Source of the DNA: Acinetobacter sp. B51(2017)
GTDB taxonomy: Bacteria; Pseudomonadota; Gammaproteobacteria; Pseudomonadales; Moraxellaceae
Reading direction: 5' to 3'
Assembly (NCBI RefSeq): GCF_003711395.1
Contig: NZ_PJRJ01000015.1
Location: forward strand, 1-64,000
DNA: 64,000 nucleotides
The translations under genes and the position numbers were made by a program. Under the pieces are notes generated by a model, which was not told the DNA's origin, ran no database searches, and saw nothing but the letters and a program-made list of their open reading frames with translations. Below, one piece after another: positions 30,103-38,544 of this stretch (within the stretch, counting starts at the first letter, position 1; the number at the start of each line of letters is the position of its first letter).

Positions 30103-30757
30103 ATGTTTGCTGATTGAGCTGTTGATCTTTGGCATAAGCTGTTTGATAGGCTGAACGTGCTTCAATACGTTGCACATAAGCCTGAATATTGGCATATTCA
30201 TCACCAAAACGTGCCGACAAAGCTTGTAAGGCAAAACTCATCTGCACATCAGCAAAAGAAAACTCACCGGCAAAATATTCATGCTGAGCTAAATATTCTT
30301 CTAAATACTCTAAATGTTCTTTTAAACGTGGGCTAATAAAGCTCTGCTTGACCCCATCTAAAACTTTATCTGCCATATTTTGCAGCAGATCAGGCAGTTT
30401 TTTTGGCACTTCATTCATCACAAAAGTCATCAATAACAAAGGCATCAACGAACCTTCGGCATAATGCATCCAATAACGATAATTTAACTTCTGCACTTGA
30501 TCTTCTGGTTTAAATTGACCTTGCTGATCATATTGTTCTTGTAAATATTCTAAAATCGCGGCCGATTCAGCAATGGTTAAGCCTTGGTCGGTGAGCACCG
30601 GTGCTTTACCCAAAGGATGTATATTTTTCAGTTCTGGCGGAGCAGCAAAGTTGCTCTGACGTTTATAAAATTTAACTTCATAATCGAGCTTAAGCTCTTC
30701 AAGCGCCCATAAAATTCTTAACGAACGCGATTTTTCTAAATGATGCAGGCAGATCAT
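30101..30757 (-). CDS. Glutathione S-transferase family protein
   Basis: 218 aa from the ATG at 30757, with AAAGGAG upstream; the frame runs further without a second good start. The N-terminal thioredoxin-like half contains HHLEKSRSLRILWALEEL and the glutathione-binding cis-Pro/ES pair (GKAPVLTDQGLTIAESAAILEYL). The C-terminal half is helical. The substrate is unknown. Confidence 0.88.
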   Translation of the reverse strand: MICLHHLEKSRSLRILWALEELKLDYEVKFYKRQSNFAAPPELKNIHPLGKAPVLTDQGLTIAESAAILEYLQEQYDQQGQFKPEDQVQKLNYRYWMHYAEGSLMPLLLMTFVMNEVPKKLPDLLQNMADKVLDGVKQSFISPRLKEHLEYLEEYLAQHEYFAGEFSFADVQMSFALQALSARFGDEYANIQAYVQRIEARSAYQTAYAKDQQLNQQT

Positions 30758-30875
30758 CTGAATGCTCCTTTTTCGTTGGATCTTGACTATAACGAGCTTT
30801 AGTTCAGAAAATCTGCCAGATTTACATAAAGGCTGCCGAGCGCCTATATGCTTTAACATTGTTATTTAGTGAGGG

Positions 30876-31823
30876 TTATTTACTGGCGCGCATCCGTTCT
30901 TGCAACACAGGTGCTTCTAAACGAGGGCCTTCGTAGGCGGGAATGGTACCAAAACGCGCATGCCCTTCTACCCATTGCTGACGTGCTTCAGCCAACTCTT
31001 GTTGAGTACGTCCGACAAAATTCCACCATAATAAGATTGGTGATTCAAAAGGCTCACCACCCAATAATAAAACGCGACTATTGGCCGCTAATTCAACTTG
31101 AATTTTGTCTACACCTGGCTCAATAAACAAGAAATTGTCATCATTTAGTTCATGGCCGTTGACTGTGGCTTCGCCCTCTAACACCATAAATCCATATTCA
31201 AATTTTGGATTTAGTGCCAATTGTGTCGTGCTTGCTTGTTGAGCACTTAAATCAACACCTAGTAATTCGCTATGCACTTTAACGGGCGAGGTGGTTTTTA
31301 AAAACTCACCCACTAAGATGGTAAATTCGATGTCATCTTTGACGACAACTGGCAAATCAGGATAGTGGTCGAAGCGTGGTGCAATATTGCGTTTGTCATC
31401 TGGCAAGGCAATCCATAGCTGTGCCGCATGCATTTGGGTTTCATTGTCTGGCGCCACTTCGGTATGTGAAATACCATAACCTGCGGTCATTAAATTGACT
31501 TGTTTGGGACGAATTAACTGTTTCGAACCTAAGCTATCATCATGCAACATGGTGCCGTCGATCATCCAAGTAAAAGTTTGCAAACCGATATGTGGATGTG
31601 GTCCGACATCTAAACCATCACCTTGTGGGAAATGTACTGGCCCTGCATGATCTAAAAAGCACCACGCACCAATCATACGTTTTTCACGGCTTGGTAAAGC
31701 ACGTTTAATCACAGTGCCTTGGCCAATTTCGGCACGGCGTAGAGTAAATGTTTGAATAAATTGATTGATGTATTTAGCGCAGTCATCAGAATGCGAAACT
31801 TCGGTGTAGGTATTATTGGTCAT
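30876..31823 (-). CDS. Pirin family protein
   Basis: 315 aa. The metal site is His76 and His78 (GPHPHIGLQT), His120 and Glu122 (GISHTEVAP). The C-terminal pirin domain is complete. It is distinct from the pirin at 10063 (different motif context). The role is unknown; possible redox sensor or quercetinase-like enzyme. Confidence 0.88.
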   Translation of the reverse strand: MTNNTYTEVSHSDDCAKYINQFIQTFTLRRAEIGQGTVIKRALPSREKRMIGAWCFLDHAGPVHFPQGDGLDVGPHPHIGLQTFTWMIDGTMLHDDSLGSKQLIRPKQVNLMTAGYGISHTEVAPDNETQMHAAQLWIALPDDKRNIAPRFDHYPDLPVVVKDDIEFTILVGEFLKTTSPVKVHSELLGVDLSAQQASTTQLALNPKFEYGFMVLEGEATVNGHELNDDNFLFIEPGVDKIQVELAANSRVLLLGGEPFESPILLWWNFVGRTQQELAEARQQWVEGHARFGTIPAYEGPRLEAPVLQERMRASK

Positions 31824-31938
31824 GACACATCCTAGATATTACTGATTTTAAATTCTAATCATTTTAGCCGCGGCAGGCTATTTACCATTTGATACGCTAA
31901 ATCCTATGCTTAGGACAACACTATTTTAATTTAGTAAC

Positions 31939-31962
31939 AAAAAAAGAGCCTATTAAGGCTCT
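31939..31962 (-). terminator. Terminator of the HNH gene
   Basis: GAGCC-TTAATA-GGCTC on the minus strand followed by seven or more T, just past the HNH stop codon. Confidence 0.75.
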
Positions 31963-31977
31963 ATTAAGGCTTACAAC

Positions 31978-32658
31978 CTAATTTGATGACCTAAAAACTT
32001 GATCTCGATGAAATTCCAAATAAGGTTTATATGCATTACTAAATTTAAACTCGATCCTCTCTGGTACACGAAAGAACTCTCTCTCAGCTTCACTCAAGAT
32101 TGGAGAAATGATCAATTCTCCACTGTGCTTAAAAGATATAAAACCTTTATCAAAGAGACGATCATAATTAGGCGTCAGTAATAAACCATTAAAACAGTCC
32201 AAACGCTCTTCATCAGTTGATTTTTTCCACGGTTTGATATGTGATGCGATTAAAAAGCTTGGCTTATTAACTCCTGAGATCACGCATTTAGGATGAACAT
32301 CAAATAAAGCTTTTCTGAACTTAGCTTGGATTAATCTAACTTTTACTTTACGCTCTGCTTCTGAAGTAAGATTTTGCTTTTCATCTAGAATATGGTGATT
32401 ATTTAGATCTTTTTCTCTTATATAGTCCGCATAATGATTTAAGGCCGAGGAATACATATTGTTCCCAACTTTATTTCTTTCTTTATAAATATCTAATGAA
32501 AAAATTAGACGCTTTAATGCTTCAAAATCAATAATATTATCTGGAACTTCATAACTCGGTAGCCAATCAGATATCCTATTTTTAATCACTAAATTATATT
32601 TGGATGCTGACGCTGGAGATAACTTTTTTATCTCAATAAGCCAATCGTAAAAACTCAT
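31978..32658 (-). CDS. HNH endonuclease with SAM-like N-terminal domain
   Basis: 226 aa from the ATG at 32658 (GAGGG upstream). The N-terminal ~85 residues (YDWLIEIKKLSPASASKYN, then NNMYSSALNHYADYIRE) resemble the helical core-binding domain of tyrosine recombinases. The C-terminal half is an HNH_2 nuclease: a cysteine then ISG, the invariant FLIASHIKPW, LDCFNGLLLTPNYDRLFD and a GFISF strand. Such proteins are often stand-alone restriction or defence nucleases; the target is unknown. It is flanked by its own terminators and is more AT-rich than the neighbours, suggesting horizontal gain. No partner methylase is visible. Confidence 0.8.
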   Translation of the reverse strand: MSFYDWLIEIKKLSPASASKYNLVIKNRISDWLPSYEVPDNIIDFEALKRLIFSLDIYKERNKVGNNMYSSALNHYADYIREKDLNNHHILDEKQNLTSEAERKVKVRLIQAKFRKALFDVHPKCVISGVNKPSFLIASHIKPWKKSTDEERLDCFNGLLLTPNYDRLFDKGFISFKHSGELIISPILSEAEREFFRVPERIEFKFSNAYKPYLEFHRDQVFRSSN

Positions 32659-32685
32659 ATATACCCTCTTTATTTTATTAAACAC

Positions 32686-32714
32686 AAAAAAAGGACGCCT
32701 AAGCGCCCTTTTTT
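32686..32714. terminator. Terminator of guaA
   Basis: On the minus strand GGGCGC-TTAG-GCGTCC followed by T7; one mismatch in the stem. The A-run on the other side allows bidirectional use. Confidence 0.8.
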
Positions 32715-32737
32715 ATCAAATAATTTTCGTTAGAAAA

Positions 32738-34306
32738 TTATTCCCACTCGATAGTCGCTGGTGGCTTAGACGATACGTCATAAACAACACGAGAAACTTC
32801 AGCAATTTCATTCATGATACGTGTAGAAATCTTGTCTACTAGATCGTATGGAAGATGCGCGAAACGAGCTGTCATAAAATCAACAGTTTCAACGGCACGA
32901 AGTGCAATCACCCATGCGTAACGACGACCATCACCTACTACGCCAACTGATTTAACCGGTTGGAATACCGCAAATGCTTGTGCAGTTTTGTCGTACCAAC
33001 CGCTTGCACGAAGTTCTTGCATGAAGATGTCATCTGCAAGACGTAAAATGTCTGCATATTCTTTCTTCACTTCACCAAGAATACGAACACCTAGACCCGG
33101 ACCTGGGAATGGGTGACGGTAAAGCATCTCAAATGGTAAACCTAAAGTGGTACCTAAACGACGTACTTCGTCTTTGAACAAGTCACGGATTGGCTCAACC
33201 AATTCAAATGCTAAGTCATCTGGTAAACCACCCACGTTGTGGTGCGATTTAATCACATGCGCTTTACCATTTTTAGTTGCAGCAGATTCAATCACGTCTG
33301 GGTAAATCGTACCTTGTGCAAGGAAGTTTACGCCATCTAACTTACGTGCTTCTTCAGCAAATACTTCGATGAATTCACGACCAATGATTTTACGCTTTTT
33401 CTCAGGATCAACTTCACCTGCAAGTGCAGATAAGAAACGATCTTCAGCGTCAGCACGGATCACACGGATACCCATGTTTTTCGCAAACATGTCCATCACT
33501 TGCTCGCCTTCGTTCAAACGTAATAAACCGTTATCTACGAATACGCAAGTCAATTGGTCGCCAATTGCGCGGTGTAAAAGTGCCGCAACAACTGATGAAT
33601 CTACACCACCTGAAAGACCTAAAAGAACTTTTTGATCACCAATCTGCGCGCGAAGTTGTTCAACACGTAAATCGATAATGTTTTCAGAGTTCCAAAGCGC
33701 ACGGCAACCACAAATGTTGTGTACGAAGTTAGACAGTAATTCAGCACCTTTTGCAGTATGCGTTACTTCTGGATGGAATTGAATGCCGTAGAAACGACGT
33801 GCTTCGTCAGAAACCATCGCTACTGGACAGCTTGGTGTGCTAGCAGTAATCTGGAAACCTTCAGGAATGGCAGTCACTTTATCGCCGTGACTCATCCAAA
33901 CTTTTAATTGGTCTTTAGAATCTTCAAGGTCGCCAATGAGTTTGTCGCGCACTTGAATATTCACTTCTGCATAACCAAATTCGTGAACAGTACCCGGCTC
34001 TACTTTACCGCCAAGCTGTGCAGACATGGTTTGTAGACCATAGCAAATACCAAGAACAGGTACACCAAGTTCGAATACAACTTGCGGTGCGCGTGGACTA
34101 CCTTCTTCATGAACACTTTCTGGACCACCTGACAGGATGATCCCGTTTGGGTTAAATGCACGAATATCTTCTTCAGACATATCAAAGGCGTACATTTCTG
34201 AATAAACACCAGCTTCACGTACACGACGTGCAATAAGCTGACTATATTGAGAACCGAAATCCAGAATCAGGATACGATCTTCAGTAATTTGGGTATTGGT
34301 AGTCAT
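32738..34306 (-). CDS. guaA: GMP synthase (glutamine-hydrolysing)
   Basis: 522 aa from the ATG at 34306. Converts XMP to GMP. The class I glutamine amidotransferase domain has the nucleophile Cys88 in GICYG and the His/Glu in QFHPEVTH. The ATP-pyrophosphatase domain has LSGGVDSSV, and the C-terminal dimerisation domain ends KPPATIEWE. guaB is not adjacent. Confidence 0.98.
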   Translation of the reverse strand: MTTNTQITEDRILILDFGSQYSQLIARRVREAGVYSEMYAFDMSEEDIRAFNPNGIILSGGPESVHEEGSPRAPQVVFELGVPVLGICYGLQTMSAQLGGKVEPGTVHEFGYAEVNIQVRDKLIGDLEDSKDQLKVWMSHGDKVTAIPEGFQITASTPSCPVAMVSDEARRFYGIQFHPEVTHTAKGAELLSNFVHNICGCRALWNSENIIDLRVEQLRAQIGDQKVLLGLSGGVDSSVVAALLHRAIGDQLTCVFVDNGLLRLNEGEQVMDMFAKNMGIRVIRADAEDRFLSALAGEVDPEKKRKIIGREFIEVFAEEARKLDGVNFLAQGTIYPDVIESAATKNGKAHVIKSHHNVGGLPDDLAFELVEPIRDLFKDEVRRLGTTLGLPFEMLYRHPFPGPGLGVRILGEVKKEYADILRLADDIFMQELRASGWYDKTAQAFAVFQPVKSVGVVGDGRRYAWVIALRAVETVDFMTARFAHLPYDLVDKISTRIMNEIAEVSRVVYDVSSKPPATIEWE

Positions 34307-34457
34307 GGCAAACAACTATGCAGGCAACGAATATAAGCGCGCTATTCTAGCATTTTTCCGACGATTAGGCACACTATTCAGATAAGGTTAAAAACTAAAC
34401 TGCGTCTTTTTAACTCATTTAGCTTCTAAGCTTATCGTTTTCGCCTAAATTTAGGGC

Positions 34458-34820
34458 TTAAGGCATACGTTGTAGTTTAATCACTTCAATATCTGTAGGT
34501 TTAGTACGATGAGTATCTACCTCGCCAATGACTTTAACTTTGTCACCTGCTTTAAGCTGTAAGGCTTTCCATAAATCATTATCAATATCAAGCACAATGC
34601 TGCCACTTGCATCTTCAAACTCAAAATTATCACCTGAGATGTGCTTAACAATCTTGCCCGTTAAGGTCACGCCTGTTTCATCTTTTAAGGTTTTAGCTTG
34701 TGCGACAGTAACACGATTTTTTGCCGCTTCTTGTATGAGCATTTGATCAGACTTTGCCAGTGCTAAAGGACTGATAAGTAAAGCTGCTGCACAGCTTAAA
34801 CTCAGTATAATTTTTTGCAT
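34458..34820 (-). CDS. Periplasmic BOF/YgiW-family OB-fold protein
   Basis: 120 aa from the ATG at 34820 (AGAGGTG upstream; a GTG two codons earlier is possible). Signal peptide ends ALA-KS. The OB-fold contains VTLTGKIVKHISGDNFEFEDASGSIVLDID, typical of the YgiW/YdeI stress-tolerance family. These small periplasmic proteins are linked to peroxide, cadmium and acid stress in enterics. It is a monocistron. Confidence 0.82.
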   Translation of the reverse strand: MQKIILSLSCAAALLISPLALAKSDQMLIQEAAKNRVTVAQAKTLKDETGVTLTGKIVKHISGDNFEFEDASGSIVLDIDNDLWKALQLKAGDKVKVIGEVDTHRTKPTDIEVIKLQRMP

Positions 34821-35053
34821 ATTCACCTCTGTATTATTGTGATTGTGGTTTTGTGATCATGCTCTTATTTTAGAAGCTTAGGTCGTTTGCAATGTAAAAT
34901 TTGGTGCGAATTTGGCTGATGTTCATGCACAAATAACCGCTCTTTTTTACAAGCTGATTACATCGCAACAAAAGCGCAAATTATTCTGCTTGGCTACTGA
35001 CTTTCCCCCCTTAGACTGTTAGCATTTGGCGACACTTTAGCTTGCTGCCGCTC

Positions 35054-35692
35054 ATGGAACTCCTCGATTTTATCTTACACGTAGACGATCACTTGCTTGA
35101 ATTCATCATCAATTATGGGGTGTGGATTTATGCAATTTTGTTTTTGATTATTTTTGTGGAAACTGGTTTGGTGGTCATGCCGTTTTTACCAGGTGACAGT
35201 TTACTGTTTGCAGCAGGTGCTTTAGCAGCATCAACAGGTGCTATGGATCCTTGGATCTTGATTCCTTTATTGTTTGTGGCTGCGGTTTTAGGTGATACTT
35301 TAAACTATCATATTGGTCGTTATATTGGACCGCGTGTTTTTGAAATCGAATCACGCTTTATTAATAAAAAACATTTACTTGCTACCCAACAATTCTTTGA
35401 AAAGCACGGTGGTAAAACTATTATTTTTGCCCGCTTTGTACCATTTGCGCGTACCTTTGCACCCTTTGTCGCTGGTGCAGGTCATATGAATTATAAATTT
35501 TTCCTAACCTATAATGTGGTGGGTGGTGCGCTGTGGATTAGTTCTTTTGTAATTTTAGGCTACTTATTTGGTAATATGCCAATCGTCAAAGATAACTTTA
35601 CCCATTTAATTTTTGGCATCATTATTTTAAGTGTATTACCAGGAGTGATTGGCTTTATTCGTCAAAAATTCTTTAAGAAAAATCTAGCTTAA
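35054..35692 (+). CDS. DedA family membrane protein
   Basis: 212 aa, about five or six membrane segments, with DedA landmarks: FVETGLVVMPFLPGDSLLF, GDTLNYHIGRYIG and the FARFVPFARTFAPFVAG motif with essential arginines. DedA proteins act in lipid carrier (undecaprenyl phosphate) or phospholipid transport. I start at the ATG at 35054; no clear ribosome site is visible. The stop overlaps the convergent LysE gene by 4 bases. Confidence 0.88.
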   Translation: MELLDFILHVDDHLLEFIINYGVWIYAILFLIIFVETGLVVMPFLPGDSLLFAAGALAASTGAMDPWILIPLLFVAAVLGDTLNYHIGRYIGPRVFEIESRFINKKHLLATQQFFEKHGGKTIIFARFVPFARTFAPFVAGAGHMNYKFFLTYNVVGGALWISSFVILGYLFGNMPIVKDNFTHLIFGIIILSVLPGVIGFIRQKFFKKNLA

Positions 35693-36279
35693 AATAAACC
35701 AATTAATACGGGTAGCACACAGACTATCAGCAAAACTGCCGATCCTTTATATAAGCGATCGGCATTTTTTGGGCTATTTTCTGGATCTAATAAAGCTCGT
35801 CCGAAACACATCCAAAACAATGCGCTTGGAATCAAAATAATACTAAAAGCGGCAAATACACTCATCGTATGCAGCGGATCATCCCAAGTATGTAGCGGGA
35901 AAATTCCAGCAGCAAACAATAAGGCTTTTGGGTTTTTTAAAGTGGCAAAAAACAACTGATAGGGACGAATCACCTTATGCTGTTGGCTATGTTTTTGTAA
36001 ATGTTTAGCTTTCCATAAATAAAAAGCCCAAATTACCGTATAAACACTACTGCCAACATGCAAAATCAAGCTAATTTTCGGCCAATATGGCTGCATTAAA
36101 TGAATAAACAATGCCCATAAGCTAATGGCATAGATATAACCCAGCAGCTGCAGAGGCAGGTAACAACTGGTTTTTGCAATGCCTTGTTGATGGGCCGAAC
36201 TGGCCCACAGTGCATTGGTCGGCCCCGGAATCATCAGTACAGCAAATACCGCCATCAGAAAAACCCAGTCTTCTAGCAT
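35689..36279 (-). CDS. LysE family exporter
   Basis: 196 aa, six membrane helices, with LysE-type MIPGPTNALWASSAHQQG near the start and FATLKNPKALLFAAG centrally. A second member beside the one at 23447, with low similarity to it. The substrate is unknown. Confidence 0.82.
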   Translation of the reverse strand: MLEDWVFLMAVFAVLMIPGPTNALWASSAHQQGIAKTSCYLPLQLLGYIYAISLWALFIHLMQPYWPKISLILHVGSSVYTVIWAFYLWKAKHLQKHSQQHKVIRPYQLFFATLKNPKALLFAAGIFPLHTWDDPLHTMSVFAAFSIILIPSALFWMCFGRALLDPENSPKNADRLYKGSAVLLIVCVLPVLIGLF

Positions 36280-36332
36280 CCCTACCCCTTGTGTGCCACA
36301 GCTTAAAACATCCTATTTAAGCTGCTGTTATA

Positions 36333-36728
36333 TTATTTTTTTACGTTATTTCGAATAATGATGGGGCAATTTTTAAATTTAGCCGCTTGTACTACTGCTT
36401 CTTGTTGTCCCAATAAACGTGCTTCTTCACTACGTTTGCTATTGCTAGATTGCCCCATATTTACCGATACATTAGGTGCCAAGCCCCAACCACCACGGCT
36501 CCCCCAACCTGCGCCTAAACCAACACCAACCCCCATACCTGTACGTTTAGGTGTTTCCACACCGTTAGCAATGTATTGGCTAATACGATTATATTCGCTT
36601 TGCAATTGTTGGCAATTTAAAGCTTGATATTGGGTAGGTGAAACATAAGTAGGTTTGACTGGGGTCGAACAAGCACTGAGCAATACAGCCACACTGACAA
36701 TTAAGGCGAGTCCAGTAAATTTTTGCAT
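36333..36728 (-). CDS. Predicted lipoprotein with glycine-rich segment
   Basis: 131 aa from the ATG at 36728, which makes a proper signal: MQKF, a hydrophobic run, lipobox LLSAC. A helical part (CQQLQSEYNRISQYI) is followed by a Gly-rich membrane-active-looking stretch (GMGVGVGLGAGWGSRGG) and a basic tail. The pattern recalls small outer-membrane lipoproteins of unknown function. The longer frame to 36797 has no good start. Confidence 0.65.
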   Translation of the reverse strand: MQKFTGLALIVSVAVLLSACSTPVKPTYVSPTQYQALNCQQLQSEYNRISQYIANGVETPKRTGMGVGVGLGAGWGSRGGWGLAPNVSVNMGQSSNSKRSEEARLLGQQEAVVQAAKFKNCPIIIRNNVKK

Positions 36729-36884
36729 TTCAATCTCAACATTTGTATTTATTTTCGCATTGAACAATGTTTTTGTGATAGACGTCAATTTATACACTGT
36801 GACAAACGATTAGCTGTTTTTATTATATAAGACTGCTTTGGCTTATGCTCAGTTGCAGCAGTGACAACTGAGCAAGCGCTAAGT

Positions 36885-37277
36885 TTAAGAAAATACTGGT
36901 TTAATAATAACCAAACCTAGCAATCCAGCCAAGGCCAACAGGCTAATCACCATACCAGCACGGCGCTGTACTAATGCAATAGTTTCGTCTTTTTTAAATG
37001 CTTTGATCATCGAAGAGACCATCACAAAAAACAACACCAGCTTGGCATAAAACCATGGTTGCACCACAAAATCTTTTAAATACAAAGATACTAGACCAGT
37101 AAGCGTAATAAAGCTCAGACTAAAATGCTGTAAGCCTACCCAAAGCTTACGCCCTTTAGGATTAGGCTGTTGCCCCTGTGTGCCTACAAATAAGCTGGCT
37201 GTACGCCCAAGCATCACTACAATCAGCAGACTTGCCAAGCTCATATGAATAATTTTAACCAGTAATTGGGTTTCCAT
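36885..37277 (-). CDS. SirB2-like small membrane protein
   Basis: 130 aa from the ATG at 37277 with AAGG six bases upstream. Four hydrophobic helices; the N-terminal KIIHMSLASLLIVVMLGR pattern (His in helix 1, Arg at its end) fits the SirB family. The function in the cell is unknown. It follows bolA by 8 bases, so the two are probably co-transcribed. Confidence 0.65.
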   Translation of the reverse strand: METQLLVKIIHMSLASLLIVVMLGRTASLFVGTQGQQPNPKGRKLWVGLQHFSLSFITLTGLVSLYLKDFVVQPWFYAKLVLFFVMVSSMIKAFKKDETIALVQRRAGMVISLLALAGLLGLVIIKPVFS

Positions 37278-37285
37278 AATCAACC

Positions 37286-37603
37286 TTAAGCTTTAGGTGC
37301 ATGTGCACATTCGGGACTCGTTGTATCTTGACCTTGCCATTCAGCTGCTACAAAAGCGTGAATTGCCAATGCATGGATTTTACCTGGGCTAAGTAAATCC
37401 CCCACAGCAGCATAAATTTTTTGATGACGTTGTACTAAACGTAGCCCTGCAAAAGCTTCACTCACAATCACCACTTTAAAATGCGATTCTTTACCTGGAA
37501 AATAACCACCATGACCAGAAGATTCATTAACCACTTCTAAATAAGTCGGGTTCAGTGCCTCTAAACACTGTTTTAACTGCTGCTCTAACATCTTATTCAC
37601 CAT
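37286..37603 (-). CDS. bolA: BolA family protein
   Basis: 105 aa. Class II KH-like fold with the BolA signature ESSGHGGYFPGKESHFKVVIVSEAF and the conserved RHQKIYAAVGDLL and HALAIHAF with the invariant His. BolA proteins act with monothiol glutaredoxins in iron-sulfur metabolism and can regulate morphology genes. Two ATG codons (37603 and 37591) are possible starts. Confidence 0.88.
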   Translation of the reverse strand: MVNKMLEQQLKQCLEALNPTYLEVVNESSGHGGYFPGKESHFKVVIVSEAFAGLRLVQRHQKIYAAVGDLLSPGKIHALAIHAFVAAEWQGQDTTSPECAHAPKA

Positions 37604-37748
37604 TGATTGCTTTTGATTTGAGTATAACGCGCTGCCTTAAAAAAGCAGTAGTTACAACGAAAACCCAGTAAAAGTGCTTTGATTTTAATCAAATTAAAAT
37701 AAATTGCTGCAATTTTATGCAAACAATGCACGAATTTTAAAAAAGGTG

Positions 37749-37776
37749 TTGACCTAATTTTTTCAATCTGTATTAT
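37749..37776 (+). promoter_or_regulatory. Promoter of the tRNA-Gly array
   Basis: TTGACC (37749-37754), a 16-base spacer, TATTAT (37771-37776). The start would fall a few bases before the first tRNA. No stringent GC discriminator is obvious. Confidence 0.7.
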
Positions 37777-37786
37777 ACGTAGCCAT

Positions 37787-37859
37787 GCGGGAATAGCTCA
37801 GTTGGTAGAGCATAACCTTGCCAAGGTTGGGGTCGGGAGTTCGAGTCTCCTTTCCCGCT
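37787..37859 (+). tRNA. glyT: tRNA-Gly (GCC), copy 1
   Basis: 73-nt cloverleaf: acceptor GCGGGAA/TTCCCGC, D stem GCTC/GAGC, anticodon loop TTGCCAA (GCC, reads GGC/GGU), T loop TTCGAGT. CCA is not encoded. The discriminator is U. Confidence 0.97.
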
Positions 37860-37906
37860 CAAAATTTTTTGATTTAGTTTTTTATTTAAAAAACCGAATA
37901 GACTCC

Positions 37907-37979
37907 GCGGGAATAGCTCAGTTGGTAGAGCATAACCTTGCCAAGGTTGGGGTCGGGAGTTCGAGTCTCCTTTCCCGCT
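37907..37979 (+). tRNA. glyT: tRNA-Gly (GCC), copy 2
   Basis: Identical to copy 1, 120 bases downstream; same operon. Confidence 0.97.
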
Positions 37980-38028
37980 CCAAAATTTTTTTGATTTAGT
38001 TTTTTATTTAAAAAACCGAATAGACTCC

Positions 38029-38101
38029 GCGGGAATAGCTCAGTTGGTAGAGCATAACCTTGCCAAGGTTGGGGTCGGGAGTTCGAGTCTCCTTTCCCGC
38101 T
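38029..38101 (+). tRNA. glyT: tRNA-Gly (GCC), copy 3
   Basis: Identical to the others, 122 bases after copy 2; followed by a strong terminator. Confidence 0.97.
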
Positions 38102-38110
38102 CCAGATTCT

Positions 38111-38143
38111 AAAAAACCCTGATTTTATATCAGGGTTTTTTTT
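38111..38143 (+). terminator. Terminator of the tRNA array
   Basis: CCCTGAT (38117-38123), loop TTTAT, ATCAGGG (38129-38135), then eight T. Confidence 0.9.
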
Positions 38144-38544
38144 CGCCTATTGTTTGAGTTTACAACGACGATTTGGTCTGCGTTGTATTATCTGAATTTG
38201 CCTCGCTCAATCGGCAGTGGATGGAGAATAAACAAATAAGCCACTCTGCCACTAAAGTTTGATGCAGTGAACATTCAAGCAATTTTAGGCTAAATTGTCT
38301 TAAAACTGCTTAACTTTGCATTTTTTCTGATATTTTTCGCAGTTTTTATGCATTTTATTGACTAAAACACACTGCATAATCAACACAACCTAAAGTCTCC
38401 CTCTTTTCAAAGTGCATAGTGCTGTGTATAACAATGGACTTTAGGGAAAAGCAATAAGCATAGTCAAAAGCCCTATAAAAGCGTTAGACTATACCCACAA
38501 TCAATGCAATGAAATGTCCGTTGAGACAAACAAGAAGGTGAAGG
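38144..38544 (+). other. 401-base leader region upstream of ribB with inverted repeats
   Basis: No gene. Nine-bp repeat CCTAAAGTC (38389-38397) / GACTTTAGG (38437-38445) encloses 39 bases; a second, ATAGTC (38460-38465) / GACTAT (38487-38492), follows. The FMN riboswitch signature is not seen. It may be a structured 5' leader or a small RNA. An AAGGTGAAGG ribosome site precedes ribB. Confidence 0.4.

Larger units (their letters stand above)
37787..38101 (+). repeat. Tandem ~120-bp repeat (tRNA plus spacer)
   Basis: Three identical tRNA genes separated by spacers (37860-37906, 37980-38028) that match except for two inserted bases. The A/T-rich spacers can fold (ATTTAG, TTTAAAAAACC). Confidence 0.9.

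Noticed and set aside
37787-38101. Regularly spaced repeats that could suggest a CRISPR array
   Set aside because: The repeats are complete tRNA-Gly genes with cloverleaf pairing, and the spacers are copies of each other, not unique.
38144-38544. FMN riboswitch before ribB
   Set aside because: The conserved RFN core segments (GGGGCAGGGTG-like and ACCGGCGGT-like) are not present; only unrelated inverted repeats are seen.
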